Source: Saccharomyces uvarum (lineage: Eukaryota > Ascomycota > Saccharomycetes > Saccharomycetales > Saccharomycetaceae). Taken from it: DNA of 64,000 nt. The position numbers were made by a program, and so were the translations under genes. Positions 1 to 10,153 of the stretch are shown piece after piece. The stretch lies in contig OX365941.1 of NCBI GenBank assembly GCA_947243795.1, positions 62,001-126,000 on the forward strand, written 5' to 3'. The first letter of the stretch is position 1. Every line of letters starts with the position of its first letter. A model generated the notes under the pieces. That model saw only the letters and a list, made by a program, of their open reading frames with translations, ran no database searches and was not told the DNA's origin.

Positions 1-45
1 GAGAAATAAAACAAAATATATTCGTGTAAATAAATCATCATTTTC

Positions 46-942
46 TTAATTATCGTCGTTAGAGTTGGCCAAGATTCTCAAGATGGACAGGAACAGATTC
101 ACAATGTCCAAGTAAAGCATCATAGCACATCTTATCTCCTCATCAGGGTACACTTTTCTGAAGATCAATTGGGTGTCGATAAACAGGTACGCAGTGAAAA
201 GAATGGCACCTAGCCAGCCGTAAAGCAGGTTGAACTTGGACGAGTGGGTACTCCAGCCAAAGAGCATGGCCGTGAGACCCATCCCGATCATGATCCAGAG
301 GCCCCAGTTTAGCCAGTAGTATATAGACGTAGCGGAGTTCAGCACGTTCTGGAATCTGTCGGATAGCGCGGTCAAAGAGACGCCGACCACGACGACGGTG
401 GTGATCAACAGCGCAGAGAGCACGGTGTCCTTGTCATATGCCAGAGCGACCAGCGAGAGACAGTATGCCTCAGAGAGCGTGAAAATTGACAGCAGCGTGA
501 GCTTCTGCCTGTACGTGGACAGGACGTACCAGGGCAGGCGTCTCTGCTCTTGTGCCGTTTCTTCACCGGCCCCCGTGAGTAGCGGTTCGGGGACACTGGC
601 CTCGTAGTCCTCGGGACGAGGACTTACCGCTAGCCAGATGCAGGAGACAAATGACACCACCAGGCACACGTAGAAGATGGCAATGTGTGACATGATGAAG
701 TTCTGCAAGGACGTGGAGACGCTGGCCCAGTAGCAGAACGAAAGACTGGCCAGTAACTGGCACGACAGTAGAGAGTAAACCTTGTGCAGGAACCGCTGGC
801 GGATGATGGGTTCGCATGAGACGACCACAGTGGAGTATTTGAAATCTTCTGGGATGAAAGCGCTGCCATTCTGGCCGTCTCCTGCAGGCTGCCCGTAGAG
901 GTGCGAGCTTTGCTCTTCATATGGAGGAGGTGGAACCGACAT
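46..942 (-). CDS. BXI1: Bxi1, BAX-inhibitor-1/TMBIM family membrane protein
   Basis: A 298-residue multi-pass membrane protein of the TMBIM (BAX inhibitor-1/LFG) family. In yeast this protein sits in ER or vacuolar membranes and is linked to calcium handling, the unfolded protein response and cell death. The first 50 residues are a Pro/Gly-rich soluble tail. Hydrophobic segments follow at about 56-76, 84-106, 147-168, 174-192, 208-229, 237-258 and 275-291, giving the usual seven. The last pair carries the family signature around FIDTQLIFRK and YLDIVNLFLSILRIL. The gene is divergent from YPT11 across about 500 bp. The length matches S. cerevisiae YNL305C (297 as I recall). The start is the first ATG and there is no longer in-frame alternative. 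Identification is firm; the exact cellular role is family knowledge. Confidence 0.95.
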   Translation of the reverse strand: MSVPPPPYEEQSSHLYGQPAGDGQNGSAFIPEDFKYSTVVVSCEPIIRQRFLHKVYSLLSCQLLASLSFCYWASVSTSLQNFIMSHIAIFYVCLVVSFVSCIWLAVSPRPEDYEASVPEPLLTGAGEETAQEQRRLPWYVLSTYRQKLTLLSIFTLSEAYCLSLVALAYDKDTVLSALLITTVVVVGVSLTALSDRFQNVLNSATSIYYWLNWGLWIMIGMGLTAMLFGWSTHSSKFNLLYGWLGAILFTAYLFIDTQLIFRKVYPDEEIRCAMMLYLDIVNLFLSILRILANSNDDN

Positions 943-1448
943 AGTATCGCGTATTCTTATTCTTATTCGTGATGTTACACTGCTGTAGACGGGATGAAAT
1001 GAGAGTTGTACCTGATCCTTTTCTTTATCCCGGAGAGATCCATCTTATAGCCCCAAAAGGGGAGGGGCCGGGTAGCGGACTGCTCGGCCCCTTTCCGCCA
1101 TCACTCCCACATCAAAACAGTGTATACTCAACCGACGCAGGCAGTGCCACCACGACCACGACCACTATCAACACTTTCCAGAATCAGTAGTGAGTTGGGC
1201 CACCTCTACAGGCCACAGAGCGAGAAGCAAGAAAGGAAGCAAGGAAGGAAAGAGGGAAAGAACCGCCGGTGGCAGCCGCCCATCGGAACCCGTGGCCGTT
1301 ACGCGCCGCGGCCGGAACACGCCAAAGATAATGCGCATAACGGAAGGGCCAATCTGTAACTGCCAAGGTATACAAGGCTCTCGCAAACATTGGCATTGGC
1401 ATCTCGGCACCAGCGTCTTGGTACACTAAACAGAGCCTTAGAAACTAG
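943..1448. other. Divergent promoter region BXI1/YPT11
   Basis: A 506-bp gap holding both divergent promoters. A CCGGGTAG stretch near 1068 resembles a Reb1 site with one mismatch. A purine-only GGAA/GAAA-rich tract runs about 1219-1262. The segment at about 1266-1320 is unusually GC-rich. Short open frames here overlap one another and look like chance. Confidence 0.5.
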
Positions 1449-2714
1449 ATGTCTCAACGGAAACGCTACTCGCTGAACGTCGTTACCTCTCCGCCGATAC
1501 CATCGTCGGCACCCAGTGCACCGATACGAACGAACGAGTACAATTGGGAAACTGCCTCGACAACGGGAGTTGCGTCTTCATTCCTCCCGAGTGCCCACCA
1601 TGGTGGCACGATACTGAATCCCGGTTTAGGAATAATGAGGTCTCCCTCGCTGAGCAAGTCTGGTGCGTTTGGCCGGTCCGGCAGCAGTGGTTCCAATGCG
1701 ATGGTAGAACCATCCAATATTAAGCTGCTCTTAATAGGGGATGCGAACGTGGGGAAGACGGCCATGATCCTAAGTTACTGCCACGAGCTGATGACACGAG
1801 CTGAAATGTCACGGTCGGTGCGACTGAGGCATCAGCAGCCGCAGCAACAGCAACAGGGCATAGGATTGAAAAAAACCGTGGTGAACCATAGGCTGAGCAT
1901 GAAGGAAAAGAGGAAGCGGTACAGCTCCAACGATTTTGAGAAGGAGTTTAAGGACGTTGCTTATTTTGCCGGTAAGACCAGTGAGTTTGGGAGCTTTGAT
2001 ATCGACGAAGATAATGACGGCCAAGAACTGGCGGACCCGCATGAGATTGTGATTGACACGAGAAGTACCATCGGGATAGACATCAAGACGAACCTGGTCA
2101 ACATAGACAACCGGTTTTTCAACGTCATACTGTGGGACACCGCGGGCCAAGAGCGGTATCAAAACGCTATCATTCCGTCGCTATACAAGAAGACGAACGC
2201 GGTGATACTGACGTACGATATAGCGAATGCCAGATCCTTCCAGAATTGCATGGAGCTGTGGATTGCGCAAGCCTTAGAAAACTTTTCTTCCCACGATTTA
2301 TCCAGGGCAAGATTCTTTCTGGTGGGCAATAAGATCGACTTGTATAAGGAAAGGCAAGTGACCCATTACGACGTAATGCAGATGGTTCAAGAAATGCAGT
2401 TGAAACATGGTATTGAGATTTCGGGAAATTTTGAAGTAAGTTGTAAATGGGTCAACGTTGTGGAAAGAACAATGAATATGATAATACTGGATCTTGTCGA
2501 AAACGGATGTTTTGAAAATAACGATCCGTTCGTACCGACCGCGACATCTAGCAATTTGCATGAACAAGACCAGGACCAAGAATTCCATGACACAGTGGAA
2601 GAACCCTTTCATTTTGCTCGCCAACGACAACAACAGTCTGAGAAGAAGGCTACAATAGACATTACGAAACCTAACGACGACATTGCCAATAACCAATCTA
2701 TATGTTGCGTTTAG
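1449..2714 (+). CDS. YPT11: Ypt11, Rab-like GTPase for mitochondrial/ER/Golgi inheritance
   Basis: A 421-residue Rab-type GTPase that in yeast works with the myosin Myo2 to deliver mitochondria, ER and late Golgi to the bud. A Ser/Pro-rich N-terminal extension of about 90 residues is followed by the P-loop GDANVGKT (97-104), WDTAGQE (229-235) and NKID (294-297). The stretch between the P-loop and the effector region is about 90 residues longer than in ordinary Rabs and contains Gln and basic runs; this insertion is typical of Ypt11. The C terminus ends in CCV, consistent with geranylgeranylation of the Cys pair. Length is near the 417 residues I recall for S. cerevisiae. The ATG at 1449 is the first in frame. 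Confidence 0.95.
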   Translation: MSQRKRYSLNVVTSPPIPSSAPSAPIRTNEYNWETASTTGVASSFLPSAHHGGTILNPGLGIMRSPSLSKSGAFGRSGSSGSNAMVEPSNIKLLLIGDANVGKTAMILSYCHELMTRAEMSRSVRLRHQQPQQQQQGIGLKKTVVNHRLSMKEKRKRYSSNDFEKEFKDVAYFAGKTSEFGSFDIDEDNDGQELADPHEIVIDTRSTIGIDIKTNLVNIDNRFFNVILWDTAGQERYQNAIIPSLYKKTNAVILTYDIANARSFQNCMELWIAQALENFSSHDLSRARFFLVGNKIDLYKERQVTHYDVMQMVQEMQLKHGIEISGNFEVSCKWVNVVERTMNMIILDLVENGCFENNDPFVPTATSSNLHEQDQDQEFHDTVEEPFHFARQRQQQSEKKATIDITKPNDDIANNQSICCV

Positions 2715-3118
2715 TTCCCGACTGGGATACGTACATTGCAGTGCTCAAACCTACGTCAAGTAAAACATATCAGCCAACGTTTCCGAAAACTCGTTGCTGA
2801 CAACTCAAATTTCATTTTATATAAAGTCATTATAGAACTTATATTGTTGTACAACTAAACCAAATTTCTAATGTATCAGCTTGTGTATACTTTTTAATAT
2901 TTTGTTAGGAAAACCTTTCATCGTTACAGACAAATTTTTAAAAAACACAATCTATTTATTTTGGTTCTAGCTATATTGGTGATGATGAATGTACATATAA
3001 AATGGCAAAATTCAAATAAATAAATTATTTAGATTCATTTTTGTTTGTGTTAAACGATAATACTATAGTAAAATGATAATAATAATAAAAATTTAGCTTT
3101 TTATTTTTAACAACTCGT
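2715..3118. other. Convergent 3' region YPT11/RPS19B
   Basis: A 404-bp AT-rich gap between two converging genes, expected to hold both 3' UTRs and polyadenylation signals. A GTGATGATGA sequence near 2982 resembles a snoRNA C box, but no paired D box (CTGA) follows at a sensible distance. Nothing else is visible. Confidence 0.5.
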
Positions 3119-4125
3119 TTATTCGTCTTCTTCCAAAGTTTGAGCGGCAATACGATCCAAATCTCTTTGACCATTTTCGGAGATTCTTCTACCACCCTTT
3201 GGAGAGATTTCGACAATACCGATCTTTTCCAAAGCTTGCAAAACTCTTCTGTTGATGGAACCGGAAGCATCAATGTGCTTGAATGGTCTGACACCTCTGC
3301 TCTTGGCACCACCGTACAATTTGTTCAATTTACCAACACCGACTTGCTTTCTCATGTAAATGTGTCTGGCAACGGAGGCGGCACGCTTGTAGAACCAACC
3401 TTCAGAGTCTTGTGGTGGCATTTCATTACCAGAAGAGGTCTTGACAATGTCAACGTAACCTGGGACTTCTAATTTACCTTGTCTTTGCAAGAAAGAAGCG
3501 TAAGCATTGATGAAATCTTGAGCTGCAACGTCTCTAAATAAAAAAGTAATCATTGAAGTGGTTTTGTTAGTATAAAGTATTCTTATTGAAAGGTGATCTT
3601 GGAATGCCTCTAGGAATGAAAAAAAGAAAAGGATAGTTATTATTGAGCATACTGTAGCGCCTCTTTCTCTGATTGTTCATTCAAAAAACATGATTTCGCT
3701 ATTGCCAGTTATTGTTGCCATAATTAAAACCGTCTTTGTACACAGATTCCCCAGCTGCGGCTATTTTTATAAACCTTGAGTTTTTATCTCTTCCACAGTA
3801 GCAAGGTATCCATTTTAAGTTTTATTCAATATACCAAGCATTAGTTGTTCATTACTAAAGCGCTCATTCATTTCATATGATGGGTTCGATATATTTCCTC
3901 GCAATTATCTTGCAGTAATCACAATTTCACTCGTTTGAAAAATAGGTACACGGTGCTAAAGTCTGTTTTGCAAAGCAATGCTTAACTCGTATACCAGCTT
4001 GGGTGTTGTTGTTTTTCGTTCACATATGTCATCTTTTTGTTCTCAAAGCTAGTATCCATTTCATTCCCCAAAGTAACATATTCAAATTAAAAAAGTTGTA
4101 CGTACCTAACGGAAACACCTGCCAT
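3119..4125 (-). CDS. RPS19B: 40S ribosomal protein eS19 (Rps19B), one intron
   Basis: Ribosomal protein eS19 of the small subunit, needed for 18S rRNA maturation and located in the 40S head. Exon 1 is 4106-4125 (20 nt, encoding MAGVSV plus two bases of Arg) and exon 2 is 3119-3533. Joined they give 144 residues, the normal eS19 length, ending in LEEDE. The 5' splice site reads GTACGT, a departure from the GTATGT consensus. The branch site TACTAAC lies at 3566-3572 and the intron ends in TAG at 3534. The basic motif RGVRPFKH and the SPKGGRR motif are characteristic. The gene lies in tandem with RPL18B on the same strand. It is one of two RPS19 paralogues retained after the yeast genome duplication. 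Confidence 0.97.
3534..4105 (-). other. RPS19B spliceosomal intron (572 bp)
   Basis: Intron bounded by GTACGT at 4105-4100 and TAG at 3536-3534, read on the minus strand. The canonical branch sequence TACTAAC is at 3572-3566, only about 30 nt before the 3' splice site. It interrupts the seventh codon. The length is in the usual range for yeast ribosomal-protein introns. Confidence 0.93.
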
Positions 4126-4752
4126 CTTTATTATCTTTTGGTTCTATACGTTCCTTTCCTATAGCTTCAAAAAAACCTAACATTAAAATTTCACTCATCA
4201 ATTTTAACGATTATATCTTAACTAATGTTCGACCTATTGGGACTTGGCCTTACTAACAGCGTTAGAGCTAGTCCCAGCCTGCCGTAGACTGGAGGTGTTT
4301 CCCACCCCGGAAGGGAGCCTATGGTGGGCTCCCCCCGAACGAAAGAGTTTCTAACTGGAACTCTGTCTACAACGGCCCCAGCTGAGCCCGGCCTGTCCAC
4401 GGCGGACAGGCGAGCACGCCTTTTACCCACGCACAGAAATATGATTATGGTATAAAAAAACTACTCTCCAGCGGGAAAAAAAAGAGCCAAATCAAAACAA
4501 ATGTCTGGATGTAAAAGAAAACGGTCATGAAACCGAAGAGATGACGCTAATTAATCACTTCGCCCCGGTTAGGGGTTGTAAAGAAGTTCGAGTGATATTG
4601 ACTGATATCTTAGAATTATGAAGTTATTATACATGCAATTATTTATTGTAATTGGTCATATGGCGTGGAAAGAAATCTGATTCTCCTGCCTGGTATATAC
4701 CGAAACGAGAAAGAGATAGATAAAGAATAAATAGAGAAGCAAAGCTTTCTTA
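4126..4752. promoter_or_regulatory. RPS19B promoter / RPL18B 3' region
   Basis: This 627-bp gap carries the RPS19B promoter and the RPL18B 3' end. ACCCACGCACA at 4425-4435 is a Rap1-like site with mismatches to consensus. TTAGGGG at 4569-4575 contains the Tbf1 core. A poly(A) tract near 4475-4485 is typical of ribosomal-protein promoters. Between the Rap1-like site and the gene lies the unexpected GC-rich structured block listed separately. Confidence 0.5.
4218..4424. ncRNA. GC-rich, hairpin-dense block; candidate structured RNA, unidentified
   Basis: Seen directly: about 200 bp far richer in GC than its AT-rich flanks. Perfect complementary arms: 4239-4244 with 4270-4275 enclosing 4253-4257 with 4261-4265; 4284-4289 with 4365-4370 enclosing 4313-4319 with 4327-4333 (7 bp) and 4345-4349 with 4359-4363; and 4391-4398 with 4404-4411 (8 bp, 5-nt loop). 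A GGTG/CACC hairpin adds to these. On the plus strand the block ends in a small GGCG/CGCC hairpin followed by TTTT. On the minus strand a Tbf1-type core, common before yeast snoRNA genes, lies about 145 bp upstream. It does not match U1, U2, U5, RNase P, RNase MRP or SRP RNA as I remember them, and no clear H/ACA or C/D box layout is present. It could instead be promoter or 5'-leader DNA. Strand and function are unknown. Confidence 0.35.
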
Positions 4753-5774
<1,022 letters not shown>

Positions 5775-6502
5775 CTATACTGTTCTCAACTTGGACTTGT
5801 GCTTTTTATTTTGGTACTGCCCAATAAAAATACCAATGTAGGAAGAACAAAAGAAGGGAAGTGAAAAATTGAAGAAAATTTTTCAACTTTTTAGCGTGCG
5901 CGTTTTGTAACTTTCAGGCGGGGTAACCGTATGAAATAGCTCTGATGGGGCTTCTTTAAAATAAGCCTTGGCGAAAATTTATTTGTGACGCTGTCTATTG
6001 TGGGGTGGTAACGACGGGGCCATGGCTCGCTGGCTCGCTGGCTCACTAAGGTATTGCAACTTGTGTGCAGGAAAGAGGGGGTCGACCGCGAATATGTATA
6101 CAGCAGCTGTGCTGTATGGATCTGACTCTAAGGAACTAAATGGTTTTGGTGACCTACTCCAATGCGGAAAACAGCTGTTGGCAGTGGGCGAAAGAAGGAG
6201 TTCAATATGGCACGCGTGAAATCTGTGGGATGTGAGCCCGACGTGTAGTGATTGCTCGTGTTCTCTCAACGGCAGTACCTATTATTTGGAAGCGGCATCG
6301 CCCACGGCGATTCGTAAGCTACAGAAATCGGACGCGCCATGTTTCAAATAGCTTTTAGGCAAACCCCAAGGATCTGATTGAGAACGCAGGAGCAACCAGG
6401 TATCCATATAGTCTTACACTACACTTGCTTTTCGGGATTCACTAAAGAAATTGTGGGAAATACGCAGCGACGCCAAAAATTACTCACAGTAAAACCGCGC
6501 GT

Positions 6503-6597
6503 CACGAAAAAGCCCGAGTTTCCTATGAAAGTGACGCGAAAATAAAAGTATTCATGTTCTTTAATAGTCGCCAAATGGTGAGGAGCTTGACACGAAA
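6503..6597 (+). promoter_or_regulatory. SBF (Swi4-Swi6) site cluster of TOS6
   Basis: Three SCB-type motifs in under 100 bp: CACGAAAA at 6503-6510, CGCGAAAA at 6535-6542 and CACGAAA at 6591-6597. The SCB consensus is CRCGAAA. They sit about 345-440 bp upstream of the start codon. This fits the gene name, Target Of SBF 6, and predicts a late-G1 expression peak. Confidence 0.75.
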
Positions 6598-6621
6598 TGT
6601 ATAGGGATCTAAACAGTGATC

Positions 6622-6657
6622 TGATCTTGCACTTCTCTATTAGGAAGTGCAAGATCA
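6622..6657. repeat. Perfect 14-bp inverted repeat in the TOS6 promoter
   Basis: The arms at 6622-6635 and 6644-6657 are perfectly complementary (TGATCTTGCACTTC against GAAGTGCAAGATCA) with an 8-nt loop. It lies 25 bp downstream of the last SBF site and about 100 bp upstream of the TATA tract. Function unknown. Confidence 0.8.
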
Positions 6658-6753
6658 ATGCTGTTCTTGCTATTTGGCGTTCTCCACCTCGTCTTTGGGA
6701 GTTTCTTGTAGTGAGAGATGCGAGTTCTCCGAGTTCGCGGAATTAAAATTGGA

Positions 6754-6768
6754 TATATATATATATAA
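6754..6768 (+). promoter_or_regulatory. TATA box of TOS6
   Basis: An alternating TATATATATATATAA tract about 175 bp before the start codon. It is followed by pyrimidine-rich sequence typical of yeast transcription start regions. Confidence 0.7.
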
Positions 6769-6940
6769 GGTGCTACGACTACCGTTGAAAAGCTATTCAT
6801 CACGCTCTTCCTCTTCTTTATCGGTTTTTTTTGCCCCAAACAGAAGCCCATAAAAAACCAACTGCATTCTTTCCTTTACATTGTCTTCGACAAATTCTGA
6901 ACCAACTTTTTACTTTCCTTAATACCAATATCAAAATACA

Positions 6941-7249
6941 ATGAAATTTTCTACTGCCGTGACCATTGCTACCATTGCTGCCATTGCTTCTGCTGATGTT
7001 ACTTCAGACGGTGTGACCTACGTTGATGTTACCACTACCCCACAAAGCACCACATCAATGGTCTCCACTGTAAAGACTACCTCTACCCCATATACCACAA
7101 GCACCATTGCCACTTTATCTACACAACCTGTCAGCAGTCAGGCTAACACCACTACCCAAGGTATTAGCACATACGTTGGTGCCGCTGCCAAAGGTTCCGT
7201 TCTCGGACTGGGTGCCATTGTCGGTGCTGCCGCCATTGCTTTGTTATAG
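6941..7249 (+). CDS. TOS6: Tos6, small GPI-anchored cell-wall protein
   Basis: A 102-residue secreted protein. Residues 1-18 form a cleavable signal peptide ([17 protein letters not shown]). The middle (about 20-75) is Ser/Thr-rich with many TT and TS pairs, suitable for O-mannosylation. The C terminus ends with a hydrophobic GPI-attachment tail (about 82-102, Gly/Ala/Leu-rich) after a small-residue cleavage region. The size and layout match Tos6 and the related short mannoproteins of Saccharomyces cell walls. It likely becomes linked to wall glucan. The start codon is preceded by A-rich leader sequence. The SBF sites upstream predict G1/S expression. Exact function in the wall is not known to me. 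Confidence 0.93.
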   Translation: MKFSTAVTIATIAAIASADVTSDGVTYVDVTTTPQSTTSMVSTVKTTSTPYTTSTIATLSTQPVSSQANTTTQGISTYVGAAAKGSVLGLGAIVGAAAIALL

Positions 7250-7768
7250 GTTGCACCAGATAATTCCAAAACAAAAAAGATACCCCCAGCCCACTTTTCA
7301 CCATAAAATAGGCTAATCTCTACCCATTTTCCCTTTTTTATTTGTATACGTTTTACTTGTTTGCCAGATTCGCTGGCTCCAAGACATCAGGGCTTATGGT
7401 CACACTTAATCGAGGACCAGATTTGTAAGCTTCTGTTCTAAAATTGTTCACCTTCTGGAACCTTTAGATAAGGACGCAGAAGACCCTACAACAAGACCAT
7501 TGTATAGACTCATAACTACATACTAATTCAATAATGTGTTCACTATTACTATTTTTCACGGTTACCCCCAGCGAAATTTTCAGTCATCTCATCTCATCGC
7601 GTAAAGCAAAAAATAAAAAAAATGACTGCTGTAGAAGGCATGCATAGTAAAAGGAATAACTATATGTGCCGATCAGGAAACTGTGCTGGTTCATTCTACC
7701 ATTTACTAACAGTTCAAAATTGTTTGTGAAAAGACCTAAAAGTGGCGAAGTTCAGGAATTTTTAAGGT
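7250..7768 (+). other. TOS6-TRF5 intergenic region
   Basis: A 519-bp gap. The first part is the TOS6 3' UTR. The second half is the TRF5 promoter with the PAC/RRPE pair listed separately, and GTTACCCCC at 7561 is close to a Reb1 site. No gene seen. Confidence 0.5.
7574..7600 (+). promoter_or_regulatory. RRPE-like plus PAC motif of TRF5
   Basis: CTCATCTCATCGC at 7588-7600 is the reverse complement of the full PAC motif GCGATGAGATGAG. AAATTTTCA at 7574-7582 is one base shorter than the RRPE motif. The pair is the hallmark of the yeast ribosome-biogenesis regulon (PAC bound by Dot6/Tod6, RRPE by Stb3). It lies about 170-195 bp before TRF5. Confidence 0.8.
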
Positions 7769-9694
7769 ATGACGAGGAGTAAAGCACAGTTTTCGCCCTC
7801 GAAAGGTGGGAAGAAAGAATATAAAAACCCAAAACGAATGCGGAAATCATCCTTTACAAAAACCCAGAAAATGTTCGAAGTGTTCAACGAAAACCGTTCA
7901 CATTTCAATAAGTATGAAAGTCTCGCTATGGATGTTGACGACGATGGGACTTTCGGAAATTTTGTCTTGATGGAAAATAATGAGGGGGATATCGACATAC
8001 CTGTAGTCGAGGAAGAGACATCAGGCGATGACGAAACGATAAATGAATCTATCAAGAATGGTAATTCTCTGGAAGATAACCATGACTTCATTGCTTTTTC
8101 AGAGGGTTCTGAAGATGAGGAAGAAGAAGAGAGAGTTACGGAAGAGAAAAGCGTTTTTTTCGTACATGACCAATACGAAATCTCCACTATCAGTTCACAA
8201 TCCCATGAGAATGGTGACAGCGTATGCAACACGGAGTACCCTTGGATTAAGAACCATGGTCATTCGAGACAACGAGGAATAGCAGATTGGTTAACTTTAG
8301 AAATCAAAGATTTTGTTCACTATATTTCACCAAGTAAGGCCGAAATCAAATGCAGGAACAAGACTATCGATAAACTACGCCAAGCGGTTAAGGAGCTATG
8401 GTCAGATGCAGACTTGCACGTGTTTGGTTCGTTTGCTACTGATTTGTATTTGCCCGGTTCCGATATCGATTGTGTGATAAACAGCCGTAATTCTGATAAA
8501 GAGGACAGAAACTACATATATGAACTGGCGAGGTATTTGAAGAATCAAGGACTAGCTATAAGGATGGAAGTCATTGTTAGGACGCGAGTGCCTATCATTA
8601 AGTTTATAGAGCCGCAATCACAATTGCATATCGATGTTTCATTCGAAAGGACGAATGGGCTGGAAGCTGCAAAACTCATCAGAGAATGGCTGAAAGATTC
8701 ACCAGGGCTGCGCGAACTAGTGCTCGTTATAAAGCAGTTTTTGCATTCAAGACGGTTGAACAATGTGCATACTGGTGGTTTGGGTGGGTTCACGGTAATT
8801 TGTCTTGTTTACTCATTCTTAAATATGCATCCACGGATAAAATCAAACGACATTGATGCCCCAGATAATTTGGGCGTCCTGCTGATTGACTTCTTCGAAC
8901 TTTACGGTAAGAATTTCGGTTATGATGACGTAGCTATAAGTAACTCCGATGGCTACCCTTCCTATATCCCCAAATCGTATTGGAAGACTTTAGAACCATC
9001 AAGAGGCAGATTTTCGCTAGCCATTCAAGATCCTGGTGATCCAAATAACAACATCAGCAGAGGGTCCTTTAACATGAAGGATATCAAAAAGGCATTTGCT
9101 GGGGCATTCGAGTTGCTGGTTAATAAATGTTGGGAGCTAGATTTGGCCACCTTTAAAGATCGTTTGGGCAAAAGTATATTGGGGAACGTAATCAAATACC
9201 GTGGACAAAAGAGAGACTTCAAAGACGAAAGAGACTTAGTGGAGAATAAAGCCATTCTCGAAAACGAACGCTACCATAAGAAGCGTACGAGAATAGTCCA
9301 CGAAGATATATTTATAAACGACACAGAAGACTTGCCAGTAGAAGACATTTACAAACTCGATGAACCTCTTAAGAAGAAACGGAAGGGGAAAAAGGATAAG
9401 AAAGAACGAAAGACAAAAAAATGGACTGTACCCTCTCCTGCTCCCGAGGTAGCAGCAAAGAAGAGCAAACGACAACACCAGCAGAAGGCAGTGGACCCCA
9501 GCCCAATTCCACACCATGACAATCCCAGCATAGATGCCTTGATGGGACTTTCTGACAATGACGAAGGGTCCGACCAAGATCGAAGAGAAAGCGGCATTCA
9601 ACCGGGGCAAGACGGGAAGCAGCCGTTGAAGACGCAGACTGTAGACGCACAAACCAGAAGAGACTACTGGCTCTCCAAGGGCCAGGCTCTCTAG
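7769..9694 (+). CDS. TRF5: Trf5, non-canonical poly(A) polymerase of the TRAMP complex
   Basis: A 641-residue nucleotidyltransferase that adds short poly(A) tails to aberrant nuclear RNAs and rRNA precursors as the catalytic subunit of TRAMP5, feeding them to the nuclear exosome; its paralogue is Trf4/Pap2. An acidic N-terminal region (about 50-135) precedes the core. The catalytic motif is GS (220-221) followed by the Asp pair D232 and D234 in PGSDIDC; the third acidic residue is D289 in LHIDVSF. A PAP-associated domain follows to about 470. The C-terminal 150 residues contain basic Lys/Arg clusters (about 530-575) likely for nuclear localisation. All three catalytic Asp residues are present. 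Length is one residue from the S. cerevisiae protein as I recall it. Confidence 0.96.
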   Translation: MTRSKAQFSPSKGGKKEYKNPKRMRKSSFTKTQKMFEVFNENRSHFNKYESLAMDVDDDGTFGNFVLMENNEGDIDIPVVEEETSGDDETINESIKNGNSLEDNHDFIAFSEGSEDEEEEERVTEEKSVFFVHDQYEISTISSQSHENGDSVCNTEYPWIKNHGHSRQRGIADWLTLEIKDFVHYISPSKAEIKCRNKTIDKLRQAVKELWSDADLHVFGSFATDLYLPGSDIDCVINSRNSDKEDRNYIYELARYLKNQGLAIRMEVIVRTRVPIIKFIEPQSQLHIDVSFERTNGLEAAKLIREWLKDSPGLRELVLVIKQFLHSRRLNNVHTGGLGGFTVICLVYSFLNMHPRIKSNDIDAPDNLGVLLIDFFELYGKNFGYDDVAISNSDGYPSYIPKSYWKTLEPSRGRFSLAIQDPGDPNNNISRGSFNMKDIKKAFAGAFELLVNKCWELDLATFKDRLGKSILGNVIKYRGQKRDFKDERDLVENKAILENERYHKKRTRIVHEDIFINDTEDLPVEDIYKLDEPLKKKRKGKKDKKERKTKKWTVPSPAPEVAAKKSKRQHQQKAVDPSPIPHHDNPSIDALMGLSDNDEGSDQDRRESGIQPGQDGKQPLKTQTVDAQTRRDYWLSKGQAL

Positions 9695-10153
9695 TACGAC
9701 ATATAGACCCTGATATATCATTTCTACATAAGCACATCTTTAATAGCTTAATTATAGAAACAATAAGCAAGAGACGCGTGGCCAATTTCCTCTTTGGGAG
9801 ATATGTGGTCACCAAAAGCGGAAAGTTTCCCAATCGGGAAATTTTGCCGAGCCGGTAAGATGACGAAATTTTTCATCTTTGACATGATAGAGAAGTAGTT
9901 CTAGAACGTGCAGGTGGGCCTGATTTGAGACATATGTTTCACAAGAAATCTTTTAGCGTGTGTGTAACACATGTATTAGTGTAGGAATCCGTTTGCTTCT
10001 GCTGCTTACAAGACCAAGACCTCAAGCCCTAACCCGATCGAAGATTTTTGTTACTAAAAATTTATTGCTATCATTCTTGCTGATTTGCTTTGGATTATTG
10101 AAACGAAATTAAACAGAAAGATCAGATATCAAACATCAAAAGGATAGTGCATA
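9695..10153 (+). other. TRF5-CLA4 intergenic region
   Basis: A 459-bp gap between two plus-strand genes. ACGCGT (MBF core) is at 9774-9779 and an RRPE sequence AAATTTTTCA at 9866-9875. No gene seen. Confidence 0.5.

Noticed and set aside
4251-4258. TACTAAC on the plus strand inside the GC-rich block, read as an intron branch point
   Set aside because: No donor site and no coding exon on that strand; the bases are already explained by a hairpin arm.
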